Shown one piece after another: positions 53,744 to 62,077 of a stretch of DNA of 64,000 nt. Below the pieces are notes generated by a model. It was not told where the DNA came from and ran no database searches. It was given only the letters and a program-made list of their open reading frames with translations. The DNA is from Novosphingobium sp. (GTDB taxonomy: Bacteria > Pseudomonadota > Alphaproteobacteria > Sphingomonadales > Sphingomonadaceae). Location of the stretch: positions 496,001-560,000 of the forward strand of contig JACKKY010000001.1 of NCBI GenBank assembly GCA_024236175.1, given 5' to 3'. Numbering within the stretch: position 1 is the first letter of the stretch; every line of letters starts with the position of its first letter. Both the position numbers and the translations under genes were made by a program.

Positions 53744-54990
53744 GGCGCCGGACGAGCGCCGCCGTCCTTGCGGCCATGCTCGCGGCAGCAAGCCCGATCA
53801 CCGTCCTGGCCGCCCCCGATCCGGCGACCGAGACGGTTCACACCGTCACCGAAGGCGAAACGCTGAACGGCGTCGCCAATCGCGCCGGCGTCGCGCGTGA
53901 CAGCATCATCGAAGCCAACGGGCTCGAGCCGCCTTTCGTCATCCGCATCGGCCAGAAGCTCAAGATCCCGCGCGACAAGCCGGGAGCGTCGTCCTCCGCG
54001 ACTGCTTCGACCGGACAGGGAAGCGAGCACGTCGTCGAGGAAGGCGAAACGCTCAACGGCATCGCCAACCGCGCCGGCGTCGCGCGCGACAGGATCATCG
54101 AGGCGAACGGGCTCGAACCGCCCTACGTCATCCGCATCGGCCAGACGCTCAAGATTCCGGGCGGGTCCGGCTCCGCTCCGGCCAGCTCCCGGTCGGCGTC
54201 GCCCTCCGGCTCAACCGCGCCAGAGCTTGCGACGGAGCATGTCGTCAAGGAAGGCGAGACGCTTGGCGGCATCGCCAATCGCGCCCAGGTGCCGCGCGTC
54301 CTGATCGCCGAGGCCAACGGACTGACCGAACCCTATATCGTCAAGGTCGGGCAGAAGCTGAAGATTCCGCGCACCCGGCGCCATACGGTCAAGGAAGGCG
54401 AGACCGGGTTCAGCATCGCCTATGCTTACGGCGTGCCCTGGAACGCCATCGCGGTGGCGACCGGGATCGACCCCGACGCATCCCTCCAGCCGGGCCGGGA
54501 ACTGCTGATCCCGACTGTCATCGACCGCCCCTCTCCTTCCACTGCCTCGCCTGCCGCGACCTCACCTGCGCCAGCCCCGACGCCCACCCCGGCGCCCGCC
54601 GCCGCGTCCGCAAGCCGCTTTGCCTGGCCTGTCAGCGGCTCGATCCGGCGCGGCTTCACCCCGCGCGAGCAGAGCAATTATCACGACGGGCTGGACATCC
54701 AGGCGCAGCGCGGGGCCGCGGTCCGGGCGACAGGAGCCGGCAAGGTGATCTTCGCCGACAAGAAAGGCAGCTACGGCAATCTCGTCATCCTCTCGCACGG
54801 CGACGGCTGGCATTCGGTCTACGGCTATCTCGACCGGATCACCGTCAAGGTGGGCGAGCAGGTCGGCAAAGGCGAACGCATCGGGCTGGTCGGCAATACC
54901 GGCATCGCCAAGGGCGACGAGCTCCACTTCGAGCTGCGGCGCAACAACAAGCCCGTCGATCCCACCTCAGAACTGCCTGCCGGCCCATGA
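53740..54990 (+). CDS. nlpD: NlpD-like LysM/M23 (LytM) protein with degenerate metal site
   Basis: 416-residue exported protein. Signal peptide about residues 1-24 (LAAMLAAASPITVLAA). Four LysM peptidoglycan-binding repeats follow (about 33-77, 97-141, 170-213, 214-258; units such as HVVEEGETLNGIANRAGV), then a Pro/Ala linker, then an M23/LytM domain (about 300-410). Of the zinc ligands, HDGLD is kept, but the usual YxH is YGY and the first His of HxH is Glu (ELHFELR), so it is probably a non-catalytic activator of amidases, as NlpD and EnvC are. GTG 53740 overlaps the surE stop. Confidence 0.87.
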   Translation: MRRRTSAAVLAAMLAAASPITVLAAPDPATETVHTVTEGETLNGVANRAGVARDSIIEANGLEPPFVIRIGQKLKIPRDKPGASSSATASTGQGSEHVVEEGETLNGIANRAGVARDRIIEANGLEPPYVIRIGQTLKIPGGSGSAPASSRSASPSGSTAPELATEHVVKEGETLGGIANRAQVPRVLIAEANGLTEPYIVKVGQKLKIPRTRRHTVKEGETGFSIAYAYGVPWNAIAVATGIDPDASLQPGRELLIPTVIDRPSPSTASPAATSPAPAPTPTPAPAAASASRFAWPVSGSIRRGFTPREQSNYHDGLDIQAQRGAAVRATGAGKVIFADKKGSYGNLVILSHGDGWHSVYGYLDRITVKVGEQVGKGERIGLVGNTGIAKGDELHFELRRNNKPVDPTSELPAGP

Positions 54991-56012
54991 AGCCCAGGCG
55001 CGGGACCTTGCGTTTCCGTCCGCTGAGGCGCGCCATTCCCGTGCCGGTCTGGGCGGATGTAGGCATCAGGCTCGCTGCAGCGCTTGCCCTCGTGTTCCTG
55101 GTCGTGCTGGTCCACTGGACCGACCGCGACGGGCTGATCGACACGCACGACGGCCATGTCAGCTTCCTCGACGTGGTCTATTTCACGATGATCTCGATCA
55201 CCACGACCGGCTTCGGCGACATCGCCCCGATCAGCGATCGCGCACGGCTTGTCGAAGCGGTGATCGTCACCCCGATCCGGCTTGCCGTGATCTATATTTT
55301 CGTCGGCACCGCCTATAACTTCATCATCAAACACAGCTGGGAGAATTGGCGCATGGCGCGCATTCAGGACAACCTGGCCGACCATATCGTGGTGCTCGGC
55401 TTCGGGGTCAGCGGATCCGAAGCGGTGCATGAACTGATCGAACGCGGCACCGATCCCCACACGATCGTCGTGCTCGACGTGGACCACGCCAGGCTTGCCG
55501 ATGCCGAAGCGCTGGGCTGCAACGTGATGGAAGCGGACGCCTCGCGCGACGAATCGCTCGAAGCCGTCCGCATCGCCAAGGCAAGGACCGTGCTGGTTTC
55601 AGCCGGCAGGGACGACACCTCTATCCTGATCGTGCTCACCGTGCGCCACCTGGCGCCCGACGTGCCGATCACCGCCGTGGTGCGGGCCGAGGACAACGAG
55701 CTGCTGATGCGACAGGCCGGCGCCGACAACGTCATCAATCCGGTGCGCTTCACCGGCCTGCTGCTGGCCGGTTCGGCCGAAGGCAGGCACGTATCGGAAT
55801 ACCTTGCCGATCTCGCCTCGATCAGCGGGCGGGTCCAGCTGATCGAACGGACCGTCGCCCCCGAGGAAGTCGGCAAGTCACTCAGCGCGCTGGTGACCGG
55901 AGGCAAGGGCCTCAGGATCTATCGCGGCGAACAGGCCATCGGGTTCTGGGAGGACGCGGCGGAACGGCTGCAAGCAGGCGACGTGATCGTCGAAATCGCG
56001 CCGACACCCTAG
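54987..56012 (+). CDS. K+ channel with RCK/TrkA-N domains
   Basis: 341-residue ion channel subunit. TM1 lies at about residues 25-45, the pore loop has the selectivity filter TTTGFGD (a TVGYGD variant), and TM2 is about 88-110. A cytosolic RCK domain follows with NAD-binding-like VVLGFGVSGSEAV, then a TrkA-C-like domain to the end. It senses ligand or redox state to gate potassium flow. ATG 54987 overlaps the preceding stop (ATGA); its own stop overlaps the convergent DUF1761 gene. Confidence 0.88.
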   Translation: MKPRRGTLRFRPLRRAIPVPVWADVGIRLAAALALVFLVVLVHWTDRDGLIDTHDGHVSFLDVVYFTMISITTTGFGDIAPISDRARLVEAVIVTPIRLAVIYIFVGTAYNFIIKHSWENWRMARIQDNLADHIVVLGFGVSGSEAVHELIERGTDPHTIVVLDVDHARLADAEALGCNVMEADASRDESLEAVRIAKARTVLVSAGRDDTSILIVLTVRHLAPDVPITAVVRAEDNELLMRQAGADNVINPVRFTGLLLAGSAEGRHVSEYLADLASISGRVQLIERTVAPEEVGKSLSALVTGGKGLRIYRGEQAIGFWEDAAERLQAGDVIVEIAPTP

Positions 56013-56401
56013 CTCAGCGCCCAGAAGGTCGCTCCCATCGCAAGATAGGCCGTCAGCCAGAAACCGCTTTCGACCAGCCGTTCCCCGATCCCGGCTCCCT
56101 TCCGCAGGAAAGTGAGCCACACCGCCGGTATCACGAAGGCGATCGCGATTCCGCCCGACTGCATGAGGTAGAGCCACGGCTTGGCGCCCAGCGTTTCCGG
56201 ACCGATTCTCGCGAAATTGTGACCGAGCATGATCGCGGAGATCAGCATGACGACGAACACCAGCGTGTAATTGCCGGTCGGTCGCGAATCTCCGGGAAAG
56301 AGCTGCTGCCCGGTGCGGAACAGCGGACCGTACCAGACGATCCCCACCGCGACGGCGATCGCTGCCGCCAGCAATACCGCCAGCCAGTTCACCGGACCCA
56401 T
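56009..56401 (-). CDS. DUF1761 membrane protein (first copy)
   Basis: 130-residue protein with about four hydrophobic helices. MGPVNWLAVLLAAAIAVAVG followed by IVWYGPLF is the DUF1761 N-terminal signature; the ALGATFWAL-like end is typical. No known function. It follows a related paralogue on the same strand (56447-56848), suggesting a tandem duplication. Confidence 0.82.
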   Translation of the reverse strand: MGPVNWLAVLLAAAIAVAVGIVWYGPLFRTGQQLFPGDSRPTGNYTLVFVVMLISAIMLGHNFARIGPETLGAKPWLYLMQSGGIAIAFVIPAVWLTFLRKGAGIGERLVESGFWLTAYLAMGATFWALS

Positions 56402-56446
56402 GGAACGCTCCTTTCAACCAATTGTCGCGACACTCGCCCGGACCTG

Positions 56447-56848
56447 TCAGCGCAGCAACCCGAAAATCGCGCCCATCACCGCATAGACCAGCGTCCAGTA
56501 ACAGGCATCGATCGCAAACAGTTTCAGCGACTTGCGCGCGAACAGATAGTTCACGCCGAGCGACGTCGCAATGAAACCCAGGCCGATACCCCCGCCGACG
56601 ATCGAGCTGGTGACAAGGCCGGGCCCGCCATACGTGGCCAGCACATGGCCGAGAATGAAGGCTGCGAACAGATTGAGCAGCGCCACCAGGCCGAAGATCA
56701 TCGGCATGTTGGCGTCCTTGATCGCCTCGTCGCTGAGCCCGCTCTCCCGCTGCCATGCCTTGCCGAACAGCGGTCCGTACCAGATGCCTCCGACGATGAA
56801 GCCGGCTGCTGCCGCCGCAACCACGGCGATCCAGTTCATCTCCCACAT
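56447..56848 (-). CDS. DUF1761 membrane protein (second copy)
   Basis: 133-residue paralogue of the adjacent gene: WIAVVAAAAAGFIVGGIWYGPLFGKAW at its N-terminus shows the same WYGPLF motif. Four predicted membrane helices. ATG 56848, with GGGAG 8 bases upstream, is chosen over the extended frame to 56971. The two copies are about 45 bases apart and probably co-transcribed. Confidence 0.82.
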   Translation of the reverse strand: MWEMNWIAVVAAAAAGFIVGGIWYGPLFGKAWQRESGLSDEAIKDANMPMIFGLVALLNLFAAFILGHVLATYGGPGLVTSSIVGGGIGLGFIATSLGVNYLFARKSLKLFAIDACYWTLVYAVMGAIFGLLR

Positions 56849-56964
56849 TGCCAGTTCTCCCAATCCGGCCCTCCCCGCAGGGAGTGACGCATATTCCGGC
56901 AAGCGGCGCAAGTTCGGTGAGTTCGTGACATTTGCCCGATATGCGCCTATGCGCGCCGCCCAGC

Positions 56965-58335
56965 ATGGCAACCCGCATTCCCCAGCAAGCCAGGGTCGGC
57001 ATGGTCAGCCTCGGCTGCCCGAAGGCCCTTGTCGATTCGGAACGCATCCTCACGAGGCTGCGGGCCGACGGCTATGCCATGAGTCCGGACTATGCCGGGG
57101 CCGATGTGGTGCTTGTGAACACCTGCGGCTTTCTCGATTCGGCCAAGGAGGAAAGCCTGGCTGCAATCGGCGAGGCGATTGCGGAGAACGGCCGGGTCAT
57201 CGTTACCGGCTGCATGGGCAACGAGGCCGAGTCGATCCGGGCGAAGTTCCCCGAAGTGCTCGCGGTGACCGGCGCCCATCAGTACGAAGCGGTCGTCGAA
57301 GCGGTCCACGAGGCGTCGCCGCCGGGCCAGGGGCCGTTCGTCGACCTCATCCCGCAGCCGGACGTCAAGCTTACCCCCCGCCACTACAGCTATCTGAAGA
57401 TTTCCGAAGGCTGCAACCACGCATGCAGCTTCTGCATCATCCCCCAGCTGCGCGGGAAACTGGCGAGCCGGCGCGTCGACGCCGTCCTGCGCGAGGCCGA
57501 AAAGCTCGTCGCCGCCGGTACGAAGGAGCTGCTGGTGATCAGCCAGGACACCTCGGCCTATGGCGTCGATCTTCGCCACGAGACCCGCGAGTGGCATGGC
57601 CATCCGGTGCGCACTCACATGACCGACCTGGCCCGTGAGCTGGGCCAGCTTCGCACCCCCGAAGGCGAAGTTCCCTGGGTGCGGCTGCACTACGTCTATC
57701 CCTACCCCCATGTCGACGAAGTGATCCCGCTGATGGCTGAGGGGCTGCTGACGCCCTATCTCGACATCCCGTTCCAGCACGCCTCTGCCAAGGTGCTCTC
57801 CGCCATGAAGCGCCCGGCCAACGAGGCCAAGGTCCTGGAACGACTGCACAGATGGCGGGAGATCTGCCCCGACATCGCGATCCGCTCGAGTTTCGTGGTC
57901 GGCTTTCCCGGCGAGACCGAGGAGGATTTCCGCTACCTGCTCGACTGGCTCGACGAAGCCCAACTCGACCGGGTCGGCGCTTTCCGCTTCGAACCGGTCG
58001 AAGGCGCCGCCGCAAACGCCCTGCCCGATGCGGTGCCCGAAGAGGTCAAGGAAGAGCGCTACGCGCGGTTGATGGAGAAGACGGAAGCGATCAGCGCCTC
58101 TAGGCTTTCCGCCAAGGTCGGCAGGGCCCTGCCCGTCATCATCGACGAAGTCGGCGAGCCCGACGAAGACGGCGACGTCGGCGCTACCGGACGATCGCAG
58201 GCGGATGCTCCGGAGATCGACGGCTGCGTGCTCATCCGCGATGTGCCGGGTGACCTCAAGCCCGGCGACATCGTCAATGTGCTCATCGAGGATGCCGATG
58301 CGCACGATCTGTTCGGCGTCATTGCGCCGGATTAA
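56965..58335 (+). CDS. rimO: ribosomal protein S12 (Asp89) methylthiotransferase
   Basis: 456-residue radical SAM enzyme adding a methylthio group to an aspartate of S12. The N-terminal UPF0004 domain has GCPKALVDSERIL and NTCGFLDSA plus GCMGNE (three Cys for one [4Fe-4S] cluster); the radical SAM motif is CNHACSFC; a C-terminal TRAM domain ends at LFGVIAPD. ATG 56965 is preferred over a start 33 bases upstream. It is followed by the tandem sRNA region. Confidence 0.95.
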   Translation: MATRIPQQARVGMVSLGCPKALVDSERILTRLRADGYAMSPDYAGADVVLVNTCGFLDSAKEESLAAIGEAIAENGRVIVTGCMGNEAESIRAKFPEVLAVTGAHQYEAVVEAVHEASPPGQGPFVDLIPQPDVKLTPRHYSYLKISEGCNHACSFCIIPQLRGKLASRRVDAVLREAEKLVAAGTKELLVISQDTSAYGVDLRHETREWHGHPVRTHMTDLARELGQLRTPEGEVPWVRLHYVYPYPHVDEVIPLMAEGLLTPYLDIPFQHASAKVLSAMKRPANEAKVLERLHRWREICPDIAIRSSFVVGFPGETEEDFRYLLDWLDEAQLDRVGAFRFEPVEGAAANALPDAVPEEVKEERYARLMEKTEAISASRLSAKVGRALPVIIDEVGEPDEDGDVGATGRSQADAPEIDGCVLIRDVPGDLKPGDIVNVLIEDADAHDLFGVIAPD

Positions 58336-58388
58336 GCGCCAATCGCGCAGGCGATTTCCTGATTGCAATTCATGCAACCTCAGGCAAT

Positions 58389-58406
58389 CTTTTCGCATTT
58401 GCAGCA
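58389..58406 (+). promoter_or_regulatory. conserved upstream element of sRNA unit 1
   Basis: CTTTTCGCATTTGCAGCA precedes the first sRNA unit; an almost identical CTTTTTCGCACTTGCAGCA occurs at 58607-58625 before the second. In both, the distance from the end of this element to the AGGCATCCTCTCCC core is 35 bases. Probably promoter or activator sequence. Confidence 0.55.
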
Positions 58407-58410
58407 ATCA

Positions 58411-58500
58411 TCACATGGAGGCATACAGGGTGTGCCTTACAGGCATCCTCTCCCAATAAACTTCGATGGGCCGGCCCTTGGACCGGCCCTTTTCTTTTTT
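58411..58500 (+). ncRNA. candidate small RNA 1 (suhB/mmgR-like), with terminator
   Basis: A non-coding stretch with a 5' stem-loop AGGCATA / TGTGCCT (58419-58425, 58431-58437, loop CAGGG), a single-stranded AGGCATCCTCTCCCAA core (58441-58456) and a Rho-independent terminator GGGCCGG / CCGGCCC (58468-58474, 58483-58489) with a TTTTCTTTTTT run. The CCTCTCCC core is complementary to Shine-Dalgarno sequences. The layout resembles the alphaproteobacterial suhB/mmgR sRNA family as I remember it. The 5' end is estimated. Confidence 0.7.
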
Positions 58501-58606
58501 CAATCAGCGTGTTGCTGGAATCGAAGCGAAATAATGATTTCGCTTTTGCGAATGTCTGTTCGCTTATTGCAACACCCACGGTTGCGAGAAATTCATCCGC
58601 CCCCGC

Positions 58607-58625
58607 CTTTTTCGCACTTGCAGCA
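58607..58625 (+). promoter_or_regulatory. conserved upstream element of sRNA unit 2
   Basis: CTTTTTCGCACTTGCAGCA, the near-copy of the element before unit 1, placed at the same 35-base distance from the sRNA core. The conservation of both sequence and spacing supports a functional promoter. Confidence 0.55.
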
Positions 58626-58712
58626 TAGGCCGGAGTGACCCATATAGGACGGGCCTTTCAGGCATCCTCTCCCAAACTTCTACAGGGTCGGTCTTCGGAC
58701 CGGCCCTTTTTT
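58626..58712 (+). ncRNA. candidate small RNA 2 (tandem paralogue of RNA 1), with terminator
   Basis: Second unit about 220 bases downstream. A looser 5' stem pairs AGGCC with GGCCT (58627-58631, 58652-58656); the core AGGCATCCTCTCCCAA (58660-58675) is identical to unit 1; the terminator is GGGTCGGTC / GACCGGCCC (58685-58693, 58698-58706) around a TTCG tetraloop followed by TTTTTT. The 5' half has diverged while the core is conserved, as in a duplicated sRNA. Confidence 0.7.
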
Positions 58713-58797
58713 CTTGCCTTCTGCATTCGGGCTGCCCGCCAATGACATGGCGTTCAATCCGGTAGGCCGGTGCACCGATCCGGGCTAGCATGCGGCG

Positions 58798-60291
58798 ATG
58801 GATGCACTGCGCCCTACCAGCAAGCCGGTCGACCTGCTGATTGTCGGCGCAGGCATTTCCGGGATCGGCATGGCCGCGCATTTCACGCGTGAGTGTCCGC
58901 GCAAGAGCTATGCGATAGTGGAACGGCGCGAGCGGCTGGGAGGAACCTGGGACCTGTTCCGCTATCCCGGCATTCGCTCCGACAGCGACATGTACACGCT
59001 GGGCTACCAATTCGAACCGTGGCGGAACGACAGGTCGATCGCCGGCGGCGATGCCATTCTCGCCTACCTCGATCAGGTGGCCGACAAATACGCCATCCGC
59101 GAGCGGATCAGCTTCGATACCAGGGTGGTCTCCGCCGACTGGGACAGCGCGCAGGCGCTTTGGACGATCGAGACCGTCGATGCCGGCGGCATTGCCGGAC
59201 GGCTTTCCGGCCGCTTCCTGTTCTTCGGTTCCGGCTATTACGATTACGATGAGCCTCACGACGCCGGGATTCCGGGTCTCGCGAATTTCGGCGGCACCGC
59301 CGTCCACCCCCAGTTCTGGCCGCAGGATCTCGATCACTCGGGAAAGCGCATCGTCGTCATCGGCTCGGGCGCGACAGCAGCGACGCTGGTACCGGCGCTG
59401 GCGGAGAAGGCGGCGCACGTCACCATGCTCCAGCGCACGCCGAGCTGGTATTTCGCAAGACCCGCAAAGGATCGCCTCGCGATGGTCCTGCGCCGTATCC
59501 TGCCTGAAAAGGCCGCCTATGCGCTCACCCGCATGCGCAACATCCGGTTGCAGGACTTCCTGTTTCGCCGCGCGCGAGAAAAGCCCGATCAGGTCAAGGC
59601 ATTCCTGCACAAGCAGATCGCCAAGCAACTGCCCGGCGGCTACGAGCAGGCCGACTTCTCGCCGCCCTACAACCCCTGGGAGCAGCGCCTTTGCCTCGTT
59701 CCCGACGGCGATCTCTTCAAGGCGATCGGCACCGGCAAGGCGAGCATCGCCACCGGCCTGATCGACACGGTCGACGAGACCGGAATCCGCCTGGAAGACG
59801 GTAGCCACCTCGACGCCGACATCATCGTCACCGCGACAGGCCTCAAGCTATCGACCTTGGGCAAGATCGCGGTCACGCTGGACGGCAAGTCCGTCGATTT
59901 CACCCAGGCCTTCTACTATCGCAATTGCATGTTCTCGAACGTGCCCAACCTCGCGGCGCTGTTCGGCTATCTCAATGCCGCATGGACCCTGAGGGTCGAC
60001 ATTGTCGCAAGCTGGCTCTGCCGCCTGCTCAACCATATGGATGCACGCGGCTTCGACGTGGCGACGCCGCTCCTGCCCGAAGGCCACGGACTGGTGGAGG
60101 CAAACCCGGTGGACCTGTTCTCCTCCGGCTATCTCAGGCGCGGGCGCGATCTTATCCCGAAAAGCGCGACCACTGCGCCGTGGCGGCTCAGCATGGATTA
60201 CCTGTCGGACCGCAAGGAAATGCGCAGCGCGCCCATCGAGGACGGCGTTCTGCAATTCGGGCGGGCAACGGAAATCGCTCGCGCCCGGTAG
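58798..60291 (+). CDS. flavin-containing monooxygenase, Baeyer-Villiger type
   Basis: 497-residue FAD/NADPH monooxygenase. FAD motif IVGAGISGIG at residues 15-24, LGGTWDLFRYPGIRSDSDM nearby, the Baeyer-Villiger fingerprint FGGTAVHPQFWP (FxGxxxHxxxWP), and a second nucleotide motif VVIGSGATAATLVP. It would insert oxygen next to a ketone or oxidise a hetero-atom. The start ATG 58798 lies about 85 bases after the second sRNA terminator. It has no partner gene in an obvious operon; substrate unknown. Confidence 0.88.
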   Translation: MDALRPTSKPVDLLIVGAGISGIGMAAHFTRECPRKSYAIVERRERLGGTWDLFRYPGIRSDSDMYTLGYQFEPWRNDRSIAGGDAILAYLDQVADKYAIRERISFDTRVVSADWDSAQALWTIETVDAGGIAGRLSGRFLFFGSGYYDYDEPHDAGIPGLANFGGTAVHPQFWPQDLDHSGKRIVVIGSGATAATLVPALAEKAAHVTMLQRTPSWYFARPAKDRLAMVLRRILPEKAAYALTRMRNIRLQDFLFRRAREKPDQVKAFLHKQIAKQLPGGYEQADFSPPYNPWEQRLCLVPDGDLFKAIGTGKASIATGLIDTVDETGIRLEDGSHLDADIIVTATGLKLSTLGKIAVTLDGKSVDFTQAFYYRNCMFSNVPNLAALFGYLNAAWTLRVDIVASWLCRLLNHMDARGFDVATPLLPEGHGLVEANPVDLFSSGYLRRGRDLIPKSATTAPWRLSMDYLSDRKEMRSAPIEDGVLQFGRATEIARAR

Positions 60292-60325
60292 CCGGATGCC
60301 GCCGTTTGTCCTAACTGCGTGAGCC

Positions 60326-61087
60326 ATGGCCGAATCGCACCGCATCTACACAGCCGCGCTGATCGTGATCGGCGACGAGATTCTGTCCGGCCGCACGCAT
60401 GACAAGAACATCTCGCAAGTGGCGAGCTGGCTCGGTGTGCAAGGCATACGCCTCTGCGAAGTCCGGGTGGTGGCGGATGACACCGCCGCGATCGTCGAAG
60501 CGGTGAACACGCTGCGGGCGCGCAACGATTACCTCTTCACCACCGGCGGCATCGGCCCGACGCATGACGACATCACCGTGGATGCCGTTGCCGAGGCGCT
60601 GGGCGTCGGGGTAATCGTCCATCCCGAAGCACGCGCGCTGCTGGCCGACTATTACGAACCGCGCGGCGGTCTCAACGAAGCCCGGCTGCGGATGGCGCGC
60701 GTTCCGGAAGGGGCCGACCTGATCCCGAACCGCTATACCGGCGCGCCCGGCATCCAGTTCGGAAACATCTATCTGATGGCGGGCGTCCCGCAAATCACAG
60801 CGGGCATGCTCGATGCGCTTTCCGGCACGCTCGAAGGCGGCCAGCCGCTGCTTTCCGAAAGCGTCGGCTGCTGGGTTGCCGAGAGCGAGGTCGCGGACCT
60901 GCTGCGCGAGACCGAGAAGGCCCACACGACATGCCAGATCGGCAGCTACCCGTTCTGGCGCGACGGCAAGACCGGCGCGAATTTCGTGATCCGCTCGGTC
61001 GACGCCAAGGATCTTGCCGCCTGCGTCCACGACCTGACCGAGGGACTGGAAGCGATGGGCAAGCCGGCGATACCGGGTGGCATCTAG
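60326..61087 (+). CDS. CinA N-terminal / molybdopterin-binding domain protein
   Basis: 253-residue protein equal to the N-terminal half of CinA (competence/damage-inducible protein A), lacking the C-terminal nicotinamide deamidase domain. The MoaB/MogA-like fold shows LIVIGDEILSGRTHDKN and FTTGGIGPTHDDIT. The usual roles proposed are NAD-related pyrophosphatase or unknown. ATG 60326; its stop overlaps the next gene's GTG start by 11 bases. Confidence 0.88.
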   Translation: MAESHRIYTAALIVIGDEILSGRTHDKNISQVASWLGVQGIRLCEVRVVADDTAAIVEAVNTLRARNDYLFTTGGIGPTHDDITVDAVAEALGVGVIVHPEARALLADYYEPRGGLNEARLRMARVPEGADLIPNRYTGAPGIQFGNIYLMAGVPQITAGMLDALSGTLEGGQPLLSESVGCWVAESEVADLLRETEKAHTTCQIGSYPFWRDGKTGANFVIRSVDAKDLAACVHDLTEGLEAMGKPAIPGGI

Positions 61088-61634
61088 GCTGCTTCCTGCG
61101 GCGCTGGCCTTTGCCATCGCCGCCTGCACCACACCCCATCGCGCGTCTCTCGGCGAATTCGAGGCCGCTCTGGCCGCGCAGGACAGCGCCACCCTGGCAT
61201 TGACCCGCTGGTGCGATGCACGGGGCATCGCCGATCCGCCGAGCGTGCGCGCCCTTCCCGTGGTGGGCGGACGCGATACCATGCCGCCCGGTCTCGACGT
61301 ATTGCTGCAGACAGCACCGGATGAGCCGCTCGGCTATCGCCATGTGCGCCTGACGTGCGGCGACACGGTCCTTTCCGAAGCGCATAACTGGTACGTTCCG
61401 GGCCGGCTGACTGTGGAGATGAACCACACGCTGGAAAGCACGGACACGCCGTTCGGCAAGGTCGTCGGGTCGCTCGGCTTTGTCCGGGAACGGCTGGAAA
61501 GCGTGCGTGGGCCCGCGCCGGGCTGCCCGCAGGAAACGATCCTTGCCCACCGCGCCCTGCTGAAGCTGCCGGACGGGCGACCGATCAGCCTGGTGGTGGA
61601 ATGCTACACGCCGGCCAACCTGGCGGCTCAATAG
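61077..61634 (+). CDS. putative lipoprotein, chorismate-lyase-like fold (tentative)
   Basis: 185-residue protein. The N-terminus ALAFAIAACTTP is a lipobox (AAC), so it is probably an envelope lipoprotein. The central segment SEAHNWYVPGRLTVEMNHTL and the following PFGKVVGSLGFVRERLE recall the UbiC / chorismate-lyase-like fold, but this is from memory of the pattern and is not firm. GTG 61077 starts within the CinA gene. Overlaps the convergent cupin gene by 7 bases. Confidence 0.6.
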   Translation: MASRLLPAALAFAIAACTTPHRASLGEFEAALAAQDSATLALTRWCDARGIADPPSVRALPVVGGRDTMPPGLDVLLQTAPDEPLGYRHVRLTCGDTVLSEAHNWYVPGRLTVEMNHTLESTDTPFGKVVGSLGFVRERLESVRGPAPGCPQETILAHRALLKLPDGRPISLVVECYTPANLAAQ

Positions 61635-62047
61635 CCCTCTGGCACATTTGCCGGTGAGCGGAGCGGCTCATCCCGGTCCACTACATAGGTGATAACCAGG
61701 CGCGCCGGGCCATCGCCGGAATTCCGGCCGCCATGGACCACGCCCCGCGCCGCCATGAAACTGTCCCCGGGGCCGAGCTTGCGGACCGGCTGCCCGGCCA
61801 TCCACAATTCCAGCTCGCCGGTTTCGACATAGGCCATCTCGACTCCGGGATGGGTGTGCCAGGGCACTTCGCCGCCCGGCGGGATGTCACGCGTCACCAC
61901 GCTGGCAACCTGGCAGCCGCTATCCTTCGGCACATCGTACTTCCGGTCCAAAACGGGCTTTGCGGCCGCAACCTCCTGAGCTCCCGCCGGCACAGCACAG
62001 GCGGGCAGACAGGCGAGCACGGCGGCAAACGGCAAAGTTGCTTTCAT
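61628..62047 (-). CDS. exported cupin-domain protein
   Basis: 139-residue protein with a signal peptide (about residues 1-23, ends AVPAGAQE) and one cupin domain. Metal ligands are suggested by PWHTHPGVEMAYVETGELE (cupin motif 1: H-x-H, E) and GVVHGGRNSG (motif 2 His). Cupins include dioxygenases, isomerases and sensors; the periplasmic location and isolation give no clear role. Convergent with the lipoprotein gene. Confidence 0.83.
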   Translation of the reverse strand: MKATLPFAAVLACLPACAVPAGAQEVAAAKPVLDRKYDVPKDSGCQVASVVTRDIPPGGEVPWHTHPGVEMAYVETGELELWMAGQPVRKLGPGDSFMAARGVVHGGRNSGDGPARLVITYVVDRDEPLRSPANVPEGY

Positions 62048-62077
62048 AAGATTACCCCGGTCCCGAACTTGCGCCCG

